DNA from: Acidimicrobiia bacterium
GTDB lineage: Bacteria > Actinomycetota > Acidimicrobiia > Acidimicrobiales > SZUA-35
Direction of reading: 5' to 3'
DNA: 5,677 nucleotides
Assembly (NCBI GenBank): GCA_029857855.1
Contig: JAOUGG010000222.1
Location: 1-5,677, forward strand
Positions 1 through 5,163 of this stretch are shown in pieces; position 1 is the stretch's first letter; every line of letters starts with the position of its first letter. The notes beneath the pieces are model-generated. The model made no database searches, was not told the origin of the DNA, and saw only the letters and a list, made by a program, of their open reading frames with translations. The position numbers and the translations under genes were made by a program.

Positions 1-63
1 TCGGGTGTCGCCCAGCACCGACCGATCGGCTGGATACGGCGTGCCGACCCCCGTTGCGCTCAT
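1..63 (-). CDS. 5' end of a gene running out of the window (21 codons seen)
   Basis: An ATG at 63-61 on the minus strand overlaps the TGA stop (62-60) of the upstream lipoprotein gene in the arrangement ATGA, the usual sign of translational coupling in an operon. The frame stays open to the window edge and reads MSATGVGTPYPADRSVLGDTR, with no signal peptide or recognisable motif in the part seen. No separate Shine-Dalgarno sequence lies at good spacing; a GGAAGG lies 17 nt upstream, which fits coupled re-initiation. Function cannot be assigned from 21 residues. The gene call rests on the overlap and the open frame, so it could still be a chance frame. Confidence 0.5.
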   Translation of the reverse strand, partial: MSATGVGTPYPADRSVLGDTR

Positions 64-587
64 GACCCGGAAACGAAGCCTTCCGGCTCGATCTCCTCTG
101 GATCGCCGACGGTGACCCAGCTGCCATCTTGATCCACCAGTGTGTAGCGGTAGGCGCTCACTGCGTCTGCGCTCAGGTAGAGCTCGCTACGGACATTGAC
201 GGTTCCATCGTCGACGATCGGTCCCAAACCGATGAGGAGGCTGTTGGGGCGAACAGGCAGCCCTGCGAGGTCCACCACGACGGCCTCGTCGAGGTGGTCG
301 ATGAACCGAATCTCATACTGCTCGATGAAGCTGTTGACGAGTTCGACCTGGACCTTGAGAGGGATGCCGGCGACGTCGAACGCCTCGATGAACACGACCG
401 GCAGGTCTTCCGAACGGTCAAGATCGACGCCTGACCGGTCCACGACGTCGGCAACGACAGACCGGTAGACAGCTGCATCACGCGCCGTGTCGTCGACCTC
501 GGTGCCGTTGACGCAGCCGATCAAGACACCGGCCAGAGCAAGGGCGTTGGCCAAACGTAATGTATGGATGCGCCATCGGAGGGCCAT
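60..587 (-). CDS. Small secreted lipoprotein of unknown function
   Basis: This 175-residue protein begins with a lipoprotein signal peptide: a basic n-region with Arg4, Arg6 and Arg11, a hydrophobic stretch at about residues 12-22, and a lipobox L22-I23-G24-C25. The mature chain should be about 151 residues, acylated at Cys25 and held on the outer face of the cytoplasmic membrane. It is acidic, with no further cysteine, and appears rich in beta-strands. The C-terminal stretch around residues 146-160 (YRYTLVDQDGSWVTVG) resembles the closing strands of small beta-sheet lipoproteins, but I do not recognise the family. The ATG at 587 has GGAG only 2 nt upstream and a second CGGAG 12 nt upstream. 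The gene follows the surface-protein gene after a 120-bp gap in which I see no convincing terminator or promoter, and its stop overlaps the next start by ATGA. It is therefore probably part of a minus-strand operon, perhaps a cell-surface one. Confidence 0.85.
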   Translation of the reverse strand: MALRWRIHTLRLANALALAGVLIGCVNGTEVDDTARDAAVYRSVVADVVDRSGVDLDRSEDLPVVFIEAFDVAGIPLKVQVELVNSFIEQYEIRFIDHLDEAVVVDLAGLPVRPNSLLIGLGPIVDDGTVNVRSELYLSADAVSAYRYTLVDQDGSWVTVGDPEEIEPEGFVSGS

Positions 588-707
588 GGCTCCACGCTAC
601 TCCGTGCTGCGACCGGAGGGTGCCGACGAGGCCGACATCGGACCCGTTCGCGATCGAACCCTCACCGCGGCCACACCAATACCGTCGAGGCTCGGACAAG
701 GTAGCGC

Positions 708-2444
708 CTACTGCGAGGTGGGCGGGGGTGGTGGTTGGCCGGCGGCCGAGTCGGGGGGACGGGGAGGCGCCGTCGAGGCCGACCGGCGGGTCACCGGTGG
801 CGGCGGCATCGACGGCTCCGGCGCCAGGGGAGGTGGAAGCATGTGAGCCGGAATCGGATCGTCGGCCGACGGCGAGGGAAGCTCACCGTTCGACTGCCGT
901 TTCGAATCCCGTACGATCAGGGCGAAGGCGCCGACGGCCAGCAACAGAAACGCGCCGGTGAACGCGACGAGCAGAGTCGTGGAGGCCCCCGAGCCGCCCG
1001 GTCGCGAGTCGGCATCCTGGAAGTTGGGGATCCCGTCGCCGTCGGCGTCGCCCACCCCTTCGATCACATCGCTCACCCCGTCGCCGTCGGAGTCGTCGTC
1101 GAGGTAGTCGGGCACGCCGATGCCGTCGGAGTCGTTCTCGCCCTCCACCGCGTCGGCGATGCCGTCGCCGTCGGAGTCGGTGTCGATGTAGTTGGCCAGG
1201 CCGTCGCCGTCGGGGTCGTCCTTGCCCTCGGTCAGGTTGGTGATCCCGTCGCCGTCGCAGTCGTTGTTGGTTCCGCTCGGTGGCTGGTCGTTCGGGTCCT
1301 CGAACGGATCGGGCACACAGGTGCTGGTCGGGTCGGGGTCGACCGAGACATCGTCGGCGTAGCCGTCGCGGTCGGCGTCGACGTCGTCGTTGGTGAACCT
1401 GCAGACCACAGCGGCTCCAGCCGGCAGCACCACCTGATCACCGGCTACCGTGGCCCCCTCGCAGGCCAGGTCGACGGCGTAGCCGGCCGGGCCCGATTGG
1501 CGAATCGTGTAGAGTCCGGCGGCCAGTTCCGTATCGGTCAACTCGGCTGCATCACCGGGGGCCGACATGGAGCTGTCGTCCTCGCCGGTCACGCTCACGG
1601 TGAAGTCGGCGGCCGAAGCCGTTCCGGGAGTCGGCTCGTCGTTCACCATCACGCTGCGCACTGTCAGCGTTGTCAGCCCGTTGGTCGTGATCGTCAGGTC
1701 ATCGATGACGAAGTCGGCCCCCGACCGCTCGCCCACGTTGTCGTAGAGCGACAGCACCACCTCGTCGGCGGGGGCCACGAAGGTGAACGATGTCTCGCGC
1801 CAGACGAGACTCTGAGCGTTGGGTAGATCACCGGTGCCGGAACCGGCGATCTGCTCGGATTCGTCGAAGATGTTGAAGCTCACGTTGGGTAGCCGACCGT
1901 TGCCATTGCGGTTGGCGTTGGCCAGCCAACCGCTGACGCAGTAGGTCTGCCCCGGCGTCAAACCCCCGATGGTGGCCCGGTAGATCTCCTGCGGCCGGTC
2001 GGCCACGTCGAGCACCATCATCCGGCCTTGGGTGTCGTCGAGGGTGTGATCCTCGGAGGTCGGGAACCACCAGTTGCCGTGACTCTCGGTCAGGTTGCTG
2101 GTGATCGTGTACTCTCCGTTTCCGATCCTCTTCTGATCGGGGCCGTTCCACCGCATCGGCGTCGAGCCCTGGGTGACACTGATGTCGACATCACCGGCCC
2201 CGGCGCCGAAGTCCTCGACCCACACCACACTGGAACAGCCCCCGTCGACCGCGTCGTCTTGGGCCGCAGCCGACCTGATCGGCGGCACGGCCAGCATCGC
2301 AGCAGCACCGAGGCAAGCCACCGTCACACGACCAACCCACCTCCCGATGCGCGCCGACGATTGAGCCGCTCGATGGTCCACCGGCAGCGGCCCTGCACGG
2401 CTCCCCGTCGAGGCCGCTTCTGATCGACGACCCCCTGCATCCAC
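708..2444 (-). CDS. Secreted membrane-anchored surface protein: jelly-roll-like domain, prealbumin-like domain, TSP3-type Asp-rich repeats, C-terminal TM
   Basis: This is a 578-residue protein. Domains in order: an unusually long n-region (1-38); a hydrophobic signal core (about 39-56) with likely cleavage after A59-A60-A61, before Gln62; a beta-rich galactose-binding/jelly-roll-like region (about 70-255, ending in the typical 'FVIDDLTI'); a prealbumin-like/SpaA-type domain (about 258-353, with VNDE, 'AGLYTIRQSGPAGY' and a closing 'CRFTNDD'); Asp-rich DxDGDG repeats of thrombospondin type 3/calcium-binding type (about 355-480); one membrane helix (about 489-511) followed by RDSKR; and a proline-rich tail (about 520-578). 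The topology implied is extracellular domains, one anchor helix and a cytoplasmic tail, with no LPXTG motif. Ca2+ binding by the repeats and a role in adhesion or envelope structure are inferred from the families. The start drawn is GTG at 2444, but GGAG abuts it with no spacer. GTG at 2381 (codon 22) would leave a conventional signal peptide and is a good alternative. Confidence 0.88.
   Translation of the reverse strand: MDAGGRRSEAASTGSRAGPLPVDHRAAQSSARIGRWVGRVTVACLGAAAMLAVPPIRSAAAQDDAVDGGCSSVVWVEDFGAGAGDVDISVTQGSTPMRWNGPDQKRIGNGEYTITSNLTESHGNWWFPTSEDHTLDDTQGRMMVLDVADRPQEIYRATIGGLTPGQTYCVSGWLANANRNGNGRLPNVSFNIFDESEQIAGSGTGDLPNAQSLVWRETSFTFVAPADEVVLSLYDNVGERSGADFVIDDLTITTNGLTTLTVRSVMVNDEPTPGTASAADFTVSVTGEDDSSMSAPGDAAELTDTELAAGLYTIRQSGPAGYAVDLACEGATVAGDQVVLPAGAAVVCRFTNDDVDADRDGYADDVSVDPDPTSTCVPDPFEDPNDQPPSGTNNDCDGDGITNLTEGKDDPDGDGLANYIDTDSDGDGIADAVEGENDSDGIGVPDYLDDDSDGDGVSDVIEGVGDADGDGIPNFQDADSRPGGSGASTTLLVAFTGAFLLLAVGAFALIVRDSKRQSNGELPSPSADDPIPAHMLPPPLAPEPSMPPPPVTRRSASTAPPRPPDSAAGQPPPPPTSQ
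1005..1382 (-). repeat. Asp-rich DxDGDG coding repeats (TSP3-type, calcium-binding)
   Basis: Residues 355-480 of the surface protein carry repeated DxDGDG(I/V/L) units such as DCDGDGITN, DPDGDGLANY, DSDGDGIADA, DSDGDGVSDV and DADGDGIPNF, often followed by E(G/N) and an NxxD or YxDxD step. At DNA level the core recurs on the plus strand as CCGTCGCCGTCG at 1033, 1078, 1162, 1201 and 1246, with spacings of 45, 84, 39 and 45 bp. All spacings are multiples of 3, so unit gain or loss would keep the frame. In the family, the Asp side chains chelate Ca2+ and stiffen a stalk. Here the stretch sits between the globular domains and the membrane helix, where a stalk is expected. Confidence 0.85.
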
Positions 2445-2501
2445 CTCCGAAAGGGTACCCGACGGTTACCGAATCGATCCCAACTCGTGAGGGAACGCCG
2501 A

Positions 2502-2522
2502 CGCCGGGCGCTTCACCCGGCG
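2502..2522. other. Short GC-rich hairpin in the divergent intergenic region
   Basis: CGCCGGG (2502-2508) pairs with CCCGGCG (2516-2522) around a 7-nt loop. There is no T-run on either side, so it does not look like an intrinsic terminator. It lies 58-78 bp upstream of the surface-protein start and could be in that gene's 5' leader or be an operator. In GC-rich DNA such a stem can also arise by chance. Confidence 0.3.
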
Positions 2523-2649
2523 ACACAATCGACTACGCACGCTGGGCTGGCGCCGGCGTTGCCGCCCCACGCTCGAAACTGACGGGTAGCCCCACCGGCT
2601 CAACCTCTCCGGTCGGCCAGCTCGGCCAGGAGAACACCTTCGTCGAGTC

Positions 2650-2678
2650 TTGACCCCGGCACAGACCAGGATGATAGT
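2650..2678 (+). promoter_or_regulatory. Predicted sigma70-type promoter of the hydrolase-fold gene
   Basis: TTGACC (2650-2655, 5 of 6 to the -35 consensus) is followed after a 17-nt spacer by GATAGT (2673-2678, 4 of 6 to TATAAT). Transcription would begin near 2685, about 38 nt before the ATG at 2723. The surroundings are GC-rich, which makes this AT-richer pair stand out. No operator-like repeat is obvious next to it. Confidence 0.5.
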
Positions 2679-2722
2679 TCGGGAAACGGAAGCGACGGCC
2701 ACCGGCGCACAATGGAGAAGCG

Positions 2723-3526
2723 ATGCAACTCATCTCAACCCGACTTGGCCACCTGAATGTCGATGTCGATGGTTCCGGGCCCCCAGCGGTGCTGTGGCAC
2801 AGCCTGTTCGTCGACTCCACGAGCTGGGACCGCTTACGCCGGCAGCTGGCCACACATCGAACCCTGATCATGGTCGACGGCCCCGGCCACGGCCGTAGCG
2901 GGCCACCTACGGGCCCGTTCGACGTGGCCGACTGCGCCGCTGCGGCCGATGAGATCGTCGAATCACTGGCAATGCCTCGACCGATCGACTGGCTCGGGAA
3001 CGCCTGGGGCGGCCATGTCGGAGTCCATTTCGCAGCCGCCTACCCGCAGGCCTGCCGCAGCTTGATCACCATCGCGTCGCCAATTCGCGGCCTTTCGCCA
3101 AAGGAGCGAAGGCCCATTCTCCTCGTCTACTACCTGCACCGCCTGGCCGGACCACGATTGCTGGCCTCTCCACTGACAGATGAGCTGTTGGGCAAGAAAC
3201 TCCGTCGGTCTGACCCAGAAGCCGCCGGTGCCGTGAAGGCTGCGTTCACCGGAGCCGCCCGTTCCGGCATGAGCGAGGCCATCCGATCGATCAGCCTCAA
3301 CCGTGCCGACGCCACCGACCACCTCACGGCAATCAAGGCCCCGACGCTCATGGTGGCCGGAGCACACCAAAAGATGTGCAGCGCCGCCGAGACCGCCTCC
3401 TGGGCAGCCCAGATACCACAGGGGCGTTCACGAACAGTCGACGGATCCGGCCCCCTGGCACCTCTTTTCGACATTCAAACCGCCGGCCTCATCACCGATT
3501 TCTGGTCGGAGAGTTCACATCGCTAG
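2723..3526 (+). CDS. Alpha/beta-hydrolase-fold protein apparently lacking the catalytic triad
   Basis: This 267-residue protein has the normal length and layout of a cytosolic alpha/beta hydrolase with no signal peptide. Fold landmarks are the oxyanion-loop region 'LWHSLFVDSTSW' (H26, S27 where HG is usual), the strand-turn 'VDGPGHGRSG' (51-60), the nucleophile-elbow region 'DWLGNAWGGHVG' (89-100), a helical cap (about 120-195), the strand 'APTLMVAG' (206-213) and the C-terminal 'DGSGPLAPL' (240-248). The triad positions are abnormal. Ala94 (GCC) replaces the GxSxG serine, Gln216 (GAHQ) stands where Asp is expected (GxxD), and Pro244 (GSGP) stands where the catalytic His is expected (GxGH). 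On this reading it would not hydrolyse esters by the usual mechanism and may bind a ligand or partner instead. The alternative is an unusual catalytic family. GGAG at 2714-2717 lies 5 nt before the ATG and supports this start. It is monocistronic and converges on the PAS-like gene. Confidence 0.9.
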   Translation: MQLISTRLGHLNVDVDGSGPPAVLWHSLFVDSTSWDRLRRQLATHRTLIMVDGPGHGRSGPPTGPFDVADCAAAADEIVESLAMPRPIDWLGNAWGGHVGVHFAAAYPQACRSLITIASPIRGLSPKERRPILLVYYLHRLAGPRLLASPLTDELLGKKLRRSDPEAAGAVKAAFTGAARSGMSEAIRSISLNRADATDHLTAIKAPTLMVAGAHQKMCSAAETASWAAQIPQGRSRTVDGSGPLAPLFDIQTAGLITDFWSESSHR

Positions 3527-3604
3527 TGGTGGCGGGGTCCATGAAACCTCAGTCTCGCGACGCGCGGGATTCAGCTCGAGTACGTTGCGACCGGAACCCC
3601 GCTG

Positions 3605-3632
3605 CGCCGCCGGTGGCTGTTGACCGGCGGTG
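3605..3632. terminator. Hairpin between convergent genes, possible bidirectional terminator
   Basis: CCGCCGGT (3607-3614) pairs perfectly with ACCGGCGG (3623-3630) around an 8-nt loop. A G-T and a C-G pair extend the stem to 10 bp. It lies 78 bp after the hydrolase-fold stop and 9 bp beyond the PAS-like protein stop, the place expected for a shared terminator. No T-run follows on either strand, so it is not a canonical intrinsic terminator. Actinobacteria often use such U-poor stems or Rho. Confidence 0.4.
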
Positions 3633-3641
3633 AACGTCGCC

Positions 3642-4415
3642 CTATTCCTCGTTCACGACTCCGCTGGACAGGAGCAGTTCCGCCGACATGTCGCTGCGGC
3701 ACGGATCGCAGATGCCGTGCGAGATGGGAGGCATTGATGGTTCCTCGAGCAGGCGTTCGGCGTTGACAAGCTCCTCGATATCCAGCCACCAAGAGCCCGA
3801 TTTGCCTCGCCCACACCAACTGCAGACCAGGATGGGTTCCGCATCGAGGTCTCGTTGCGATCGACTGTCGAGCAGGGCGACAGGCTCACGAGACTCCTCG
3901 AAAACGAGGGCACACCGGAATCGCACCCGGGCGTCGGCTTCCGGCGTCACGGTCATCTCGAACCAACGCCGAGCGTGGGCGGCATCGCAGCGGAGCGGAA
4001 CCCGAACCTGCATGCGGGTGGCCCGAACCCGGTCGACGAGGAGCTGCCACAGTTCCCGGACTTCGTCTCGATCGAAGTAGGTCCACAGGGTACGGTCCGA
4101 CACCGAAACCGCCAGCCCGGGTGCCCCGTTGTCACGTGCGAACTCGGACCAATCCCGCCCGACGCCGATCAGGACATCGTTGCCGTCGATGCAATACTCG
4201 ACAACGGTTCCGGTCGTGCTTTCACGACTCGGCGGCTCCTTTGGCGCTGTGGGGTGCTTGGCCCCATCGGTAGCGATCGATGCCACGATGTCATCCCAAA
4301 GATCAGGGGGCGGATCGACCAGATCGAAATCCGATTTGTCGATCTCGGACAGGATGCGACCGATGCGGTCCACGACGGTGGGATCGATGCCTGCAGCGTC
4401 CTGGTTGCGCTCCAT
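3642..4415 (-). CDS. PAS-like domain protein with C-terminal CSWC/HGICxPC four-cysteine module
   Basis: This is a 257-residue cytosolic protein. Residues 1-50 are acidic and end in 'DLVDPPPDLWDDIVASIA', a short helix resembling the N-terminal segment of some actinobacterial anti-sigma proteins; this is an impression only. Residues about 70-175 look like a PAS fold, with 'GVGRDWSEFARDNGAPGL', 'RTLWTYFDRDEVRELW', 'LLVDRVRATRMQVRVPLRCD' and 'RWFEMTV'. Residues 194-240 contain C198-S-W-C201, then H233-G-I-C236-D-P-C239. This order, a PAS-like domain followed by CSWC and HGICPxC, is one I recall from uncharacterised bacterial sensor-type proteins. The four cysteines, perhaps with His233, could bind zinc or iron or be redox-active. 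No kinase, HTH or output domain is visible. The start lies 9 bp after the tetR stop with GGAG 2 nt before the ATG, so it is probably co-transcribed and translationally linked with tetR. Confidence 0.85.
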   Translation of the reverse strand: MERNQDAAGIDPTVVDRIGRILSEIDKSDFDLVDPPPDLWDDIVASIATDGAKHPTAPKEPPSRESTTGTVVEYCIDGNDVLIGVGRDWSEFARDNGAPGLAVSVSDRTLWTYFDRDEVRELWQLLVDRVRATRMQVRVPLRCDAAHARRWFEMTVTPEADARVRFRCALVFEESREPVALLDSRSQRDLDAEPILVCSWCGRGKSGSWWLDIEELVNAERLLEEPSMPPISHGICDPCRSDMSAELLLSSGVVNEE

Positions 4416-4424
4416 GGCTCCAGT

Positions 4425-5105
4425 CTAGAACAGCTCGCTGATTCCTGAGACCTCGCCGCCGAGGACTTCACGGACGAGGGCGGCTCCGAGCCAGGCCACA
4501 TATTCGTCGGACGACCAGCCTGCGGCCCGAACCAACTGCTGGTGAACCGCCGGGCTGTTGTAGAGCCAGACGAGATCGGTTGCCCGTTCCTCGCTGAGTC
4601 CGGTGGCGAGGTCTGAAACGGCGGTGACGGATCGGACCACGCTGGCCGCACCGTGGCGGCGGCGGCGTTGCGTTTCGGCATCGAGGTCGGTCAGCCGGGC
4701 GTCGGTCAGGGCTGCGTTCGTCACGACCATGAACATGTCGCTCGCCCGATCCATGATCTGGCCGACCGCCGCGGCGTACGCCCGCAATCGCCGCGCCGCA
4801 GTCTCCGCCGACCAGACTTCGCTCATCCAGTCCCGCTCATTGACCGCGGTCGACTCGTCGTCGCCAGAGATCGCCACGTCGAGGGCCTCGGACAGAATGG
4901 TCGGCTTGTTTTCGAGCGTCGCGTAGATCGTCTGCACCGCGACGCCCGCCTCGTCGGCGATCGACTGCAGCGTCGTGGCGCCATAGCCCTGGGCGGTGAA
5001 CAGCGAGATTGCGGCATCGAGGATTGCCCTTCGAGTTTGTCGGGCCCGGGCGAGTCGCCCGCTCGCGTCGTAGTTGCGGCCGGCCGGGTTGACGTTCGCT
5101 GGCAT
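4425..5105 (-). CDS. TetR/AcrR family transcriptional repressor
   Basis: This is a 226-residue DNA-binding regulator. Residues 19-66 form the TetR N-terminal helix-turn-helix: the first helix 'RRAILDAAISLFTAQGYGATTL' region (25-46), helix 2 'SIADEAGV' (48-55) and recognition helix 'AVQTIYATLENK' (56-67). Residues about 95-222 are the helical ligand-binding and dimerisation part, too variable to name a ligand. The frame is open further upstream, but the ATG at 5105 is chosen because it places the HTH at the usual distance. An earlier start would run over the operators and the divergent cupin gene. No Shine-Dalgarno sequence is visible before it. A TACTCT hexamer 6 nt upstream would allow leaderless transcription, which is speculative. 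It is divergent from the cupin gene, with two matching inverted repeats between them, so autoregulation and control of the cupin gene are likely. The PAS-like gene follows after 9 bp. Confidence 0.93.
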   Translation of the reverse strand: MPANVNPAGRNYDASGRLARARQTRRAILDAAISLFTAQGYGATTLQSIADEAGVAVQTIYATLENKPTILSEALDVAISGDDESTAVNERDWMSEVWSAETAARRLRAYAAAVGQIMDRASDMFMVVTNAALTDARLTDLDAETQRRRRHGAASVVRSVTAVSDLATGLSEERATDLVWLYNSPAVHQQLVRAAGWSSDEYVAWLGAALVREVLGGEVSGISELF

Positions 5106-5116
5106 TCTGCTAGAGT
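5089..5116 (+). promoter_or_regulatory. Predicted promoter of the cupin gene, overlapped by operator 1
   Basis: TTGACG (5089-5094, 5 of 6) and TAGAGT (5111-5116, 4 of 6 to TATAAT) are separated by 16 nt. Transcription would start near 5123, giving a leader of about 41 nt with GAGGAG at 5153-5158. The -35 lies inside the first codons of the divergent tetR gene. The -10 is exactly the left arm of the first inverted repeat, so a bound repressor would block RNA polymerase directly. Confidence 0.5.
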
Positions 5117-5125
5117 AGCACTCTA
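5111..5125. promoter_or_regulatory. Candidate TetR operator 1
   Basis: TAGAGT (5111-5116) and ACTCTA (5120-5125) are a perfect 6-bp inverted repeat around a 3-bp spacer, AGC. It is one of the few AT-richer, symmetric elements in the window. It lies 5 bp upstream of the tetR start and on the -10 of the predicted cupin promoter. Its length and symmetry suit a TetR-family dimer. Confidence 0.7.
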
Positions 5126-5130
5126 TCCAA

Positions 5131-5145
5131 TAGATGACCACTCTA
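5131..5145. promoter_or_regulatory. Candidate TetR operator 2
   Basis: TAGATGACCACTCTA matches operator 1 at 12 of 15 positions, with the right arm ACTCTA conserved in full and the left arm degenerate (TAGATG). Its centre (5138) is 20 bp from that of operator 1 (5118), close to two helical turns. Two dimers could therefore bind on nearly the same face of the DNA. It falls in the early transcribed region of the cupin gene and upstream of tetR. Confidence 0.6.
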
Positions 5146-5163
5146 ATGAATTGAGGAGATCCG

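Larger units (their letters stand above)
2445..2722. other. Divergent intergenic region between surface-protein and hydrolase-fold genes
   Basis: I find no credible gene in this 278-bp interval; the open frames crossing it have no homologous-looking product or start signal. It holds a good promoter candidate for the plus-strand gene (2650-2678) and a 7-bp-stem hairpin (2502-2522). I could not find a convincing minus-strand promoter for the surface-protein gene by eye. Confidence 0.6.

Noticed and set aside
646..659. GTTCG-CGAT-CGAAC inverted repeat between the surface-protein and lipoprotein genes
   Set aside because: It has only a 5-bp stem with a 4-nt loop and no T-run or nearby promoter, and is expected by chance in GC-rich DNA.
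735..1826. Long plus-strand open frame (363 codons), valine-rich with VAVGV repeats, antisense to the surface-protein gene
   Set aside because: It is the complement of the DxDGDG codons (GAC GGC GAC reads as GTC GCC GTC), which keeps that frame free of stops. The minus-strand product has a signal peptide, recognisable domains and a membrane helix, and this one has none.
2533..2871. Minus-strand frame of 112 codons crossing the divergent intergenic region and the hydrolase start
   Set aside because: It is Arg/Ser-rich without a domain, covers the predicted promoter, and is antisense to a well-supported gene.
3855..4448. Plus-strand open frame of 197 codons opposite the PAS-like gene
   Set aside because: It has no recognisable motif or start signal. 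The minus-strand frame has a PAS-like domain, paired cysteines and operon spacing with tetR.
5122..5150. Possible minus-strand tetR promoter TTCATT - 17 nt - GATAGA
   Set aside because: Each hexamer matches the consensus at only about half the positions, too weak to list as a feature. A tetR promoter must lie nearby but I cannot place it.
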